NCBI GenBank assembly: GCA_048263775.1
Contig: JBLXDU010000001.1
Location: forward strand, 558,001-622,000
Source: UBA1479 sp048263775
Lineage (GTDB): Bacteria > Pseudomonadota > Alphaproteobacteria > Rhodospirillales > Casp-alpha2
Length of the DNA: 64,000 nucleotides
Reading direction: 5' to 3'
The notes under the pieces were generated by a model. That model made no database searches. It saw only the letters and a program-made list of their open reading frames with translations, and was not told the DNA's origin. Below, piece by piece: positions 1 through 7,619 of this stretch. The position numbers were made by a program, and so were the translations under genes. The first letter of the stretch is position 1. Each line of letters starts with the position of its first letter.

Positions 1-167
1 CGGAACTCTGCGGTGTCGGTCATGCCTACATGCCGATCCACGTGAAGGCGGTCTCGAAGGAAGAATTCGCCGCCTGGGTGGCGACGGCGAAGGCGAAATA
101 TGCCGACTCCATGCCCGCTCCGGCGGCCGGAGAGGCCCAGGTTAAGGTCGCCCAGGCCAAAGACTGA
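1..167 (+). CDS. coxB: cytochrome c oxidase subunit II, C-terminal end (partial)
   Basis: This is the 3' end of a gene that begins outside the window, read from base 3 and ending with TGA at 165-167. The 54 visible residues open with the end of the binuclear CuA site (ELCGVGHAYMPI), which carries the second Cys, the His and the Met copper ligands of subunit II. They continue with a short, Ala-rich, charged tail. Subunit II takes electrons from cytochrome c in the periplasm and passes them to subunit I. It is followed directly by coxA, ctaG and coxC in the same direction, so the identification rests on both motif and synteny. Confidence 0.93.
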   Translation, partial: ELCGVGHAYMPIHVKAVSKEEFAAWVATAKAKYADSMPAPAAGEAQVKVAQAKD

Positions 168-250
168 CCGGGCGGTTTGGTTCGGTATTTCTAAAGATTC
201 ACGGCACGCCGCGGCGGCCGCAATATAACGGAACGAGAAGAGGTTGACCC

Positions 251-1876
251 ATGGCCAGTGAAGTGAGCGCCCACGACGGACACGGCGGGCACGACGATCA
301 CAACCACGCTCCCAAGGGCATTGGGCGGTGGCTTTATTCCACCAACCACAAGGACATCGGGACCTTGTACATGGTGGTCGCGATTTTCGCCGCCATCCTG
401 GGCGGGGCGGCATCCTGGCTGATCCGCCTGGAACTGGCCGAACCGGGCATCCAGTTCATCACCGACGCGCACTTCTATAACGTCCTGGTCACGGCGCACG
501 GCTTCCTCATGGTGTTCTTCGTGGTCATGCCGGCGCTGATCGGCGGATTCGGCAACTGGTTCGTGCCGATGATGATCGGCGCGCCCGACATGGCCTTCCC
601 GCGCATGAACAATATTTCGTTCTGGCTGCTGGTCGCGTCCACGGTGCTGCTGATCTTCTCGGGCGTCATCGGCGGCGGCGCCGGCACGGGCTGGACGGTT
701 TATCCGCCTCTGTCGAGCATCGATTTCCATCCGACCATGGCCGTCGACTTCGCCATCCTGTCGTTGCACGTGGCGGGCGCTTCGTCGATCCTGGGCGCCA
801 TCAACTTCATCGTCACGATCCTGAACATGCGCGCCCCCGGCATGACGCTCCACCGCATGCCGCTGTTCGTGTGGTCGATCCTGATCACGGCCTTCCTGCT
901 GCTGCTGGCCCTGCCGGTGCTGGCGGGCTGCCTGACCATGCTGCTGACGGACCGTAACTTCGGCACCACCTTCTTCGTGCCGTCCGGCGGCGGCGACCCG
1001 ATCCTGTGGCAGCACCTGTTCTGGTTCTTTGGCCACCCTGAGGTCTACATCATGATCGTGCCGGCCTTCGGCATCATCTCGCAGATCGTCTCGACCTTCT
1101 CCAAGAAGCCGGTGTTCGGCTATCTCGGCATGGCCTACGCCATGGTTTCCATCGGTTTCATCGGCTTCGTCGTGTGGGCCCACCACATGTACACGGTCGG
1201 CCTGAACGTGGAAACGCGGGCCTATTTCGTGGCCGCCACGATGGTCATCGCCGTGCCCACGGGGGTTAAGATCTTCTCGTGGATCGCGACCATGTGGGGC
1301 GGGTCGATCCGTTTCGACACGCCCATGCTGTGGGCCATCGGCTTCATCTTCCTGTTCGTGGTCGGCGGCGTGACCGGCGTGGTTCTTGCCAACTCGGGCG
1401 TCGACTTGGCCTTCCACGATACCTATTACGTGGTTGCCCACTTCCACTACGTGCTCAGCTTGGGTGCCGTGTTCGCCATCTTCGCCGGCTGGTACTACTG
1501 GATCGGTAAAATGTCCGGGCGTCAGTATCCGGAAGGCCTGGGCCGCCTGCACTTCTGGGTGACCTTCATCGGCGTCAACATCCTGTTCTTCCCGCAGCAC
1601 TTCCTGGGCATGGCCGGCATGCCGCGCCGTATCCAGGATTATCCCGACGTTTATTCGGGCTGGAACATGGTGTCGTCCATCGGCGCCCTGGTGACCATCG
1701 CCGGCACGTTGCTGTTCTTCATCGTCGTGTGGCGGACGTTGTCTGCGGGCAAGCCCGCGGAAGCCAATCCCTGGGGCGTCGGCGCCACGACCCTTGAATG
1801 GACCGTCGCCAGCCCGGCGCCGTTCCATACCTTCGAGGACGTGCCCGACATGACCGGTAAGGCCGAGGCCCACTAA
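251..1876 (+). CDS. coxA: cytochrome c oxidase subunit I (aa3-type)
   Basis: 541-residue catalytic subunit of the proton-pumping aa3 oxidase in the inner membrane, which reduces O2 at the heme a3-CuB centre. After a His-rich N-terminus it shows the family pattern of twelve membrane helices. Visible ligands and motifs are the heme a His in VTAHGF, the FGHPEVYI motif with the CuB His cross-linked to Tyr, the HH pair of CuB in VWAHHMYTVG, and the two heme His in HFHYVLS. The start has a purine-rich ribosome site (GAGAAGAGG) about 10 bases upstream. It lies 83 bases after coxB and 36 before ctaG. The heme O synthase gene ctaB, often found between coxA and ctaG, is absent here. Confidence 0.98.
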   Translation: MASEVSAHDGHGGHDDHNHAPKGIGRWLYSTNHKDIGTLYMVVAIFAAILGGAASWLIRLELAEPGIQFITDAHFYNVLVTAHGFLMVFFVVMPALIGGFGNWFVPMMIGAPDMAFPRMNNISFWLLVASTVLLIFSGVIGGGAGTGWTVYPPLSSIDFHPTMAVDFAILSLHVAGASSILGAINFIVTILNMRAPGMTLHRMPLFVWSILITAFLLLLALPVLAGCLTMLLTDRNFGTTFFVPSGGGDPILWQHLFWFFGHPEVYIMIVPAFGIISQIVSTFSKKPVFGYLGMAYAMVSIGFIGFVVWAHHMYTVGLNVETRAYFVAATMVIAVPTGVKIFSWIATMWGGSIRFDTPMLWAIGFIFLFVVGGVTGVVLANSGVDLAFHDTYYVVAHFHYVLSLGAVFAIFAGWYYWIGKMSGRQYPEGLGRLHFWVTFIGVNILFFPQHFLGMAGMPRRIQDYPDVYSGWNMVSSIGALVTIAGTLLFFIVVWRTLSAGKPAEANPWGVGATTLEWTVASPAPFHTFEDVPDMTGKAEAH

Positions 1877-1912
1877 GGCCCGGACCCGGAACTGGCAACG
1901 AGGACCCCGCCC

Positions 1913-2524
1913 GTGTCACGGCAACCCCGCAATTCCAACAACCGGCGAACGGCGCTTGCGCTGTTCGCCGTTGTTGGCGGCATGGTCGGTCTGTCTTATG
2001 CGTCGGTCCCGTTGTATCAGCTGTTCTGCCAGGTTACCGGCTACGGCGGCACGACCCAGGTGTCTGATGCCACGGCCAAGGCCGTACCGGCGGCCATGCA
2101 GGGCAAGACGGTCACCATCGCCTTCGATGCCAATGTGGCGCGTGACCTGAACTGGGACTTCCGTCCGGAACAGCGCCGGGTGACGCTCCATGCCGGGGAA
2201 CAGGCGCTTGCCTTTTATTCCGCCAAGAATGAGGAAAGCACGCCGGTCACCGGCACGGCCAGCTTCAACGTGACGCCCTACAAGGCCGGCATCTATTTCA
2301 CCAAGATCGACTGTTTCTGCTTTACCGAACAGACCCTGCAGCCCGGCCAGCAGGTCGACATGCCGGTGCAGTTCTATGTCGATCCGGAGTTCTTCACGGA
2401 CCCGAACACCAAGGACGTACGCGAAATCGTTCTGTCCTACACGTTTCACCGGGCGGCCAACGCCGCCCCCGCGGTTCAAAAGACCAGCGCCGTCGCCACG
2501 GGCGACGCGCGTCCGGGCGGTTGA
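1913..2524 (+). CDS. ctaG: cytochrome c oxidase assembly protein CtaG/Cox11
   Basis: 203-residue copper chaperone of the Cox11 family, which delivers copper to the CuB site of subunit I. One membrane helix (about residues 12-34, in to out) is followed by a periplasmic beta-domain with the copper-binding CFCF motif near residue 126 and the conserved phrase FTEQTLQPGQ. Length agrees with alphaproteobacterial Cox11. The start is GTG at 1913, just after coxA. Residues after about 180 are low-complexity (Ala/Thr-rich). It sits between coxA and coxC, the usual place for this assembly factor. Confidence 0.96.
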   Translation: MSRQPRNSNNRRTALALFAVVGGMVGLSYASVPLYQLFCQVTGYGGTTQVSDATAKAVPAAMQGKTVTIAFDANVARDLNWDFRPEQRRVTLHAGEQALAFYSAKNEESTPVTGTASFNVTPYKAGIYFTKIDCFCFTEQTLQPGQQVDMPVQFYVDPEFFTDPNTKDVREIVLSYTFHRAANAAPAVQKTSAVATGDARPGG

Positions 2525-2592
2525 CCGGTTTCATCTGATAGGCTTACGGGAACCCCGGTTCCCCATACGAACGACCAAAGGGAGTAAAAAGA

Positions 2593-3405
2593 ATGGCGAG
2601 TGGCGGTAATCATCCCTTCCACATGGTGGAGCCCTCGAAGTGGCCCCTAGTGGGATCGGTGGCGGCCCTGATAACGGCCTGCGGCAGCATCTGGTTCATG
2701 CACGGTGGCCCCTGGTACCTGATGGCGGCCGGTTTCGTGATCATGTTCTATACCTTCTTCGGTTGGTGGAAGGACGTGATCGCCGAAAGCCTGACCCGCA
2801 AGTACCACACGGACGTGGTCTCGCACGGGCTGCGGGTCGGCATGCTGCTGTTCATTGCCTCGGAAGTGATGTTCTTCTTCGCCTTCTTCTGGGCCTTCTT
2901 CCATGCCAGCGTGCCGTTCCTGTCGAACGTCGCGACGGTGCCCTGGCCGCCGAAGGACATCCTGCCCTTCAATCCCTGGAATATCCCGTTCCTGAACACT
3001 CTGATCCTGCTGACCTCGGGTGCGACGGTGACCGTCGCCCACCATGCGATCCGCCACGGCGACAACAAGATGTGCGCGCGCTGGCTGGTCTACACGGTCA
3101 TCCTGGGTATGATCTTCACGGGCTTCCAGGCCTACGAATATCACCACGCGGCCTTCGGCCTGAAAGACGGCATCTATCCGTCGACCTTCTATCTGGCCAC
3201 CGGCTTCCACGGCTTCCACGTCATCGTCGGGACGACCTTCCTGCTGGTCTGCCTGATCCGCGCGTCGAAAGGCCATTTCACGGCGGAAAAGCACATCGGC
3301 TTCGAAGCCGCAGCTTGGTACTGGCACTTCGTCGACGTGGTGTGGCTGTTCCTGTTCGTCGCCATCTACTGGTGGGGCAAGGGGTCCGCGACCCAGCTTC
3401 TCTAA
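2593..3405 (+). CDS. coxC: cytochrome c oxidase subunit III
   Basis: 270-residue integral membrane subunit of the aa3 oxidase with the usual seven helices. Family features are the N-terminal HPFHMVEPSKWP, the central WKDVIAES...TDVV segment, and the C-terminal WYWHFVDVVWLFLF signature. It binds subunit I and stabilises the proton-uptake path. A ribosome site (AAAGGGAG) precedes the ATG. It is the last gene of the cox operon, and a strong intrinsic terminator follows at 3431-3462. Confidence 0.98.
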   Translation: MASGGNHPFHMVEPSKWPLVGSVAALITACGSIWFMHGGPWYLMAAGFVIMFYTFFGWWKDVIAESLTRKYHTDVVSHGLRVGMLLFIASEVMFFFAFFWAFFHASVPFLSNVATVPWPPKDILPFNPWNIPFLNTLILLTSGATVTVAHHAIRHGDNKMCARWLVYTVILGMIFTGFQAYEYHHAAFGLKDGIYPSTFYLATGFHGFHVIVGTTFLLVCLIRASKGHFTAEKHIGFEAAAWYWHFVDVVWLFLFVAIYWWGKGSATQLL

Positions 3406-3430
3406 GTCGGCGACATTCCTTTGGTTTCGG

Positions 3431-3462
3431 AAACGCTCCCCCTCGGGGGAGCGTTTTCTTTT
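3431..3462 (+). terminator. intrinsic terminator of the cox operon
   Basis: An 11-base-pair inverted repeat (AAACGCTCCCC / GGGGAGCGTTT) with a CTCG loop, followed by TTTTCTTTT. It lies 25 bases after the coxC stop and should end the coxB-coxA-ctaG-coxC transcript. Confidence 0.92.
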
Positions 3463-3554
3463 GTGGGTTTTCATCAGCGGTTGCTGGTAATCGGCGCACT
3501 GCCGTCTTATCTTCAATTCACGACTGGGGGATGTAGAATTTTCAGGAGTTGGCC

Positions 3555-3962
3555 ATGAACGACCTTGCGAGCAACCCATCCCCCGTTACGGACGCCGACG
3601 GCGTCTCGCCAGTGGTGCGTGGTATCAAGGGCCGTTGCCCGCGCTGCGGCGAGGGGCGGCTGTTCAAGGGCTACCTCAAGGTCGCTGATACCTGCGATGT
3701 CTGCGGCATGAGCTTTCATGGCCATGATACGGGCGATGGGCCCGTGGTGCCGGTGCTGCTGATCATCGGTGGGATCATCGTCGGATTGGCATTGGCGCTT
3801 GAAGTTGTCTACGAGCCCCCTGTCTGGGTCCATCTGTTGCTATGGATTCCCCTCGGTACACTGCTGACCCTCGGCATCATGGTGCCCCTGAAGGGGATGG
3901 CCGTGGGACTGCAGTACAAGTATCGGTCGACCGAGGAAGAGACGCGCCCGGGCGGGGTCTAG
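3555..3962 (+). CDS. DUF983 membrane protein
   Basis: 135 residues. The N-terminal half carries a zinc-ribbon-like pair of CxxC motifs (CPRCGEG near residue 31 and CDVCGMSF near 52), and the C-terminal half has two membrane helices (about 67-87 and 91-112). This is the DUF983 family, commonly next to cox genes in Alphaproteobacteria and of unknown function. The ATG at 3555 is preferred over an in-frame TTG at 3549 because AGGAG at 3544-3548 is correctly spaced for it. The SURF1 gene that often follows DUF983 is missing; a convergent small gene overlaps the stop by a few bases instead. Confidence 0.85.
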   Translation: MNDLASNPSPVTDADGVSPVVRGIKGRCPRCGEGRLFKGYLKVADTCDVCGMSFHGHDTGDGPVVPVLLIIGGIIVGLALALEVVYEPPVWVHLLLWIPLGTLLTLGIMVPLKGMAVGLQYKYRSTEEETRPGGV

Positions 3963-4177
3963 GGCCGGCCGGAGCGAGCCTGCGCTGGCGGGCAGGGTAC
4001 GGTGGCGTAGGAACAAAACACGCAGCAGTCGCCCGGTTCCGGCGTCAACAGGCTGCCGCATTCCATACATTGGTAATAATAGATGCACTGGTCCGTCGGC
4101 ATGACCTCTGTCGCCGTATGCTCGCAAATGGGGCAGGTCAGGGTCGTGATCTGGGAAATGGGGCCGTCGATGCTCAT
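3959..4177 (-). CDS. GDCCVxC-domain small protein
   Basis: 72 residues with eight cysteines: CPIC near residue 15, CxxC (CMEC) near 37, then the hallmark GDCCVFCSY...CPP. This matches the small GDCCVxC family, which includes selenocysteine forms in some bacteria; here the position is an ordinary Cys codon. The cysteine spacing suggests metal binding (zinc-ribbon-like), but no function is established. The product has no signal peptide or membrane segment. It converges with and slightly overlaps the DUF983 gene and lies 10 bases past the SLC13 permease stop on the same strand, so it may be upstream of or independent from that gene. Confidence 0.75.
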   Translation of the reverse strand: MSIDGPISQITTLTCPICEHTATEVMPTDQCIYYYQCMECGSLLTPEPGDCCVFCSYATVPCPPAQARSGRP

Positions 4178-4187
4178 GCCCGTGATC

Positions 4188-5585
4188 CTACGGCAGATAA
4201 CCCAGGAAACGCCACCAAAGGAAGCTCAACGGCAACAGGAAGATGATGGTCAAGGCCGCAAGCAGCAGGGTGAACTGCCCGGCTTTGCGCAGGCTGACGC
4301 CGCCCAGTTGCAGCGCTACCACCAGCGGCGGCACCTGATAGGGCAGAAACATGGTGGAATAGCCCAGCACGAAGGTCATCAGAACGGTGACCAGGGGAAA
4401 GCCGGAGGCCGCGGCCAAGTCCTGGGCGAACGGCGGCAGAACGGCGGGAACGCTGGGCGCTGTGGCCAGAATGCCGGTGACCGAGCCGAGCCCGATCAAT
4501 GTCGCGAAGTTGGTCGCGGGCGTCGCGGGGTCGAGCGGCAACAGCGGCAGGATACGGGTGGCCAGCTCCCGGCCCACGCCGGAATCGACGATGATCGCGG
4601 CCACGGACAATACGGCGGCGATATAGATCACCGAGGCCGTGTTGAAGCGGGTCATGAAGTCGTCCTTGGTCACCAGATCGACACCGGGCAGCAGGCAGAC
4701 AACGCCCGCCGACAGGGCGATCCATGCCGGCGAAATGCCGTGCCAAAAATCAATCGCCCAAAGGGCCAGGGTGACCACCAATACATAGGACAAAACCTTT
4801 TCGTCCCGGGTCATTGGCGTCACATGTGCGGTTTGGGCGGTGGAGGTATCCGCGCGGTCGGGAAACAGCATCAACACGGCGAAATAGATGGCGATCGCCT
4901 TGAGCACCCCGGTGACCGGAAAGTGCAGCAGCAAATAAGCGCCATAAGTGAAATGCAGGTCGTAGAGCGTTTCCGCCGTGCCGGCCAAGACCATGTTGGG
5001 CACGTTGGCCGGCAGGATGGCGACGGCCGGCATCCAGGTGCCGCAGGCGACAGCCATGACCAGCCCGTAGCGCCCGTTGCGGCCCTCGGCAAAGCCCAGG
5101 CGGTCGGCCAGGGCCAGGGCGATCGGCACCAACAAAATCACCCGTCCCATGGTCGAGGGCATGAGGAACGACAGCGCCACGCCGACCAGCACCATGGCTG
5201 CGACCTGGGCCCGGTAGGTCTCGCCGAACAGGCCGGTCAGGCGCGCTGCCAAGCGGCCGCCCAGACCCGTGCGGGTGACGGCGATGCCGACGATCAGGCC
5301 GCCGAAGGTCAGCCATAGGGCGGTCGACGACCAACCGGCAAAGATGACGTCCGCCGGTGCGACGGCGATCAGCGAGGCCACGGCGAAGAAGGCAAGCCCG
5401 GTCACGAATTCCGGGATGACGCCGGTGGCGAAGAACCCCATGGCGAACAGGATGAGCGCGCCCCCTCGCAAAACCTTGGGCTGCCAGCCTTCTGGCGTGG
5501 GGGCAAGCAGCAGCAGGACCGCCAGGGAAAACACGGCAAGCGCCGTCCACCTGGGCAGAGTCATGGTCACGGGCAATGCGGGCAT
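4188..5585 (-). CDS. SLC13/DASS-family anion:Na+ symporter
   Basis: 465-residue polytopic membrane protein (about 11-12 hydrophobic helices) of the divalent anion:Na+ symporter group, whose members move di- and tricarboxylates or sulfate. The two internal repeats are visible. The first contains the SFLMPSTMGRVILLVPIALA segment and the second the conserved end GYSTMFLPYQVPPLVVALQ. The substrate cannot be read from the sequence; citrate, succinate-type acids and sulfate are all possible. The N-terminus (MPALPVTMTLPRW) offers a second Met at residue 8. It is transcribed divergently from phaC. Confidence 0.85.
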   Translation of the reverse strand: MPALPVTMTLPRWTALAVFSLAVLLLLAPTPEGWQPKVLRGGALILFAMGFFATGVIPEFVTGLAFFAVASLIAVAPADVIFAGWSSTALWLTFGGLIVGIAVTRTGLGGRLAARLTGLFGETYRAQVAAMVLVGVALSFLMPSTMGRVILLVPIALALADRLGFAEGRNGRYGLVMAVACGTWMPAVAILPANVPNMVLAGTAETLYDLHFTYGAYLLLHFPVTGVLKAIAIYFAVLMLFPDRADTSTAQTAHVTPMTRDEKVLSYVLVVTLALWAIDFWHGISPAWIALSAGVVCLLPGVDLVTKDDFMTRFNTASVIYIAAVLSVAAIIVDSGVGRELATRILPLLPLDPATPATNFATLIGLGSVTGILATAPSVPAVLPPFAQDLAAASGFPLVTVLMTFVLGYSTMFLPYQVPPLVVALQLGGVSLRKAGQFTLLLAALTIIFLLPLSFLWWRFLGYLP

Positions 5586-5756
5586 GGGTCCTCCGTTGTC
5601 CCCGAGGGGCGTCCCCTTGCCATGCTTTTAGCGGGCGGACTTGCCTGGGAAAAGCGCTCAATACCCGGAAATCCACAAGGCCAACCCGTGGCGCGGCCGC
5701 GTAAAGGACGATACACTCATATCTGCCATCGCCATCCATTGCTGGAATCTGGCCGC

Positions 5757-7613
5757 ATGACCAAGACATCCGAGAAGTCTCCACCCCGCATCGACACCAC
5801 GGCGGCCAAAGCCGGACCGGAAACGCCGTTTCCCGATGCCGAGGCGGCGCAGCGCGCGGCCCAGGCGTTGAACGAACGCTGCCAACGCATCATGCAGCGA
5901 TTCTGGGACCGCCAGGCGGAACAGCATGGTTTTCAGATCCCGGATCCGCTCGTGGTCGGCAAGGCGTTCTTCGAACTGGGTGCCGCCATGCTGCAGGACC
6001 CGGCCAAGCTGGCCGAGGCACAGTCCAAACTGTGGCAGGGGTATGCGGACCTGTTCGACGCGGCGTCGAAGCGCCTGAGCGGCGAGGATGCCTCTCCGGT
6101 GGCCGTGCCCGCCCCGGATGACAAACGGTTCAAGGATGAGGCCTGGTCGGAAAACGTCCTGTTCGACACCTTGAAGCAATCCTATCTTCTGACGTCGAAC
6201 TGGATCCGCGAGGCGGTCAGCGATGTCGACGGCTTGGACCCCAAGACGCGGGAAAAGGTCACCTTCTATACTCGGCAATGGGTCAATGCCCTGGCGCCGA
6301 CGAATTTCGCCGCCACCAACCCCAAGGTTCTTCAACGTACCCTCGACACCAAGGGTGAGAACCTGGTCAAGGGCCTGGACCATTTGTTGACGGATCTGGA
6401 GCGCGGCGAGGGCCAGCTGCGCATTTCAATGACCGACGAAACGGCCTTCACCCTGGGGCAAAACATCGCGGTCAGTCCGGGCAAGGTCGTCTACCAGAAT
6501 GATCTGATGCAGCTGATCCAATATGCGCCGTCGACGGAAAAGGTGTTCAAGCGGCCGCTTCTGATCGTGCCGCCCTGGATCAACAAGTTCTATATCCTGG
6601 ATTTGCAGCCCAAGAATTCGTTCATCAAATGGGCCGTCGACCAGGGCCATACGGTGTTCGTCGTGTCCTGGGTCAATCCCGACGAGAGCCTGGCCGATAA
6701 ATCCTTCGAGGATTACATGCTCGAAGGCCCCCTGGCCGCCCTGGACGCGATCCGGGACGCCACGGGCGAGGACAGCGTCAATATCATCGGCTATTGCATT
6801 GGGGGCACCTTGACGGCGTCGACCCTGGCTTATCTGGCGGCGCAGCCGGAAGGTGCCAAATACATCGCCGACCGGGTCGCCTCCGCCACCTTTTTCACGA
6901 CCATGACGGATTTTTCGGAACCTGGCGAACTGGGTGTGTTCATCGACGAGGAGCAGTTGGACCTGCTTGAGGAACATATGGCGGAAAAGGGCTACCTGGA
7001 AGGCAGCTACATGAGCCAGGTGTTCAACATGATGCGGGACAACGACCTGATCTGGTCCTTTGTCGTCAACAATTACCTGCTGGGCCGCGAACCCATGGCC
7101 TTCGACCTGCTGTACTGGAATTCCGACAACACGCGCATGCCCGCCATGATGCACGGCATGTACCTACGTAAGATGTATCTGGAAAACCGGCTGGTGAAGC
7201 CGGGCGGGATCGAACTTGCCGGTACGCCGATCGACCTGACGAAGATCAAGACGCCGGTCTACATGCTGTCGACTTCCGACGATCATATCGCGCCGTGGAA
7301 ATCGACCTATGCGGCGACCCAGCTTTATGCCGGGCCGGTGCGCTTCGTGCTGTCCGCTTCGGGCCATATCGCGGGTGTGATCAATCCGCCGGCGGCGAAC
7401 AAGTACTGCCACTGGACCAACACCAAGACGCCCAAGGATCCGGACGCCTGGCTCAATGCGGCGACCCGCCATGAGGGCTCGTGGTGGCCCGATTGGCAAA
7501 AGTGGATCGGGAAAAAATCAGGCGGTCAGGTCGCCGCCCGCAGGCCGGGCGACGGAAAGTTGACGGCCATCGAAGATGCGCCCGGCTCTTATGCGGCGGT
7601 GCGCCTGGGCTAA
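5757..7613 (+). CDS. phaC: class I polyhydroxyalkanoate synthase PhaC
   Basis: 618 residues. It polymerises hydroxyacyl-CoA into PHA storage granules. The N-terminal PhaC_N region (about 100-270) contains NPKVLQRTLDTKGENLVKG. The alpha/beta-hydrolase domain carries the PhaC lipase box GYCIGGT with nucleophile Cys347, the catalytic Asp in SDDHIAPW, and the His in GHIAGVINPP. The W-rich C-terminus (GSWWPDWQKWI) is typical of class I enzymes, as is the length. The open frame continues upstream to 5622, but the added residues do not look like the family, so the ATG at 5757 is chosen even though no clear ribosome site precedes it. No phasin, phaA or phaB is nearby. Confidence 0.96.
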   Translation: MTKTSEKSPPRIDTTAAKAGPETPFPDAEAAQRAAQALNERCQRIMQRFWDRQAEQHGFQIPDPLVVGKAFFELGAAMLQDPAKLAEAQSKLWQGYADLFDAASKRLSGEDASPVAVPAPDDKRFKDEAWSENVLFDTLKQSYLLTSNWIREAVSDVDGLDPKTREKVTFYTRQWVNALAPTNFAATNPKVLQRTLDTKGENLVKGLDHLLTDLERGEGQLRISMTDETAFTLGQNIAVSPGKVVYQNDLMQLIQYAPSTEKVFKRPLLIVPPWINKFYILDLQPKNSFIKWAVDQGHTVFVVSWVNPDESLADKSFEDYMLEGPLAALDAIRDATGEDSVNIIGYCIGGTLTASTLAYLAAQPEGAKYIADRVASATFFTTMTDFSEPGELGVFIDEEQLDLLEEHMAEKGYLEGSYMSQVFNMMRDNDLIWSFVVNNYLLGREPMAFDLLYWNSDNTRMPAMMHGMYLRKMYLENRLVKPGGIELAGTPIDLTKIKTPVYMLSTSDDHIAPWKSTYAATQLYAGPVRFVLSASGHIAGVINPPAANKYCHWTNTKTPKDPDAWLNAATRHEGSWWPDWQKWIGKKSGGQVAARRPGDGKLTAIEDAPGSYAAVRLG

Positions 7614-7619
7614 GGCGGA

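Noticed and set aside
191..1873. 560-residue open frame on the minus strand opposite coxA
   Set aside because: The opposite strand encodes an unmistakable cytochrome oxidase subunit I. The frame is His/Asp/Gly/Arg-rich with no hydrophobic core, a common shadow of GC-rich coding DNA.
3959..4177. A selenocysteine codon in the GDCCVxC protein
   Set aside because: All cysteine positions are ordinary TGC/TGT codons and no in-frame TGA is present.
5622..5756. 45-residue N-terminal extension of PhaC
   Set aside because: The extension does not resemble class I synthases, which begin near the ATG at 5757.
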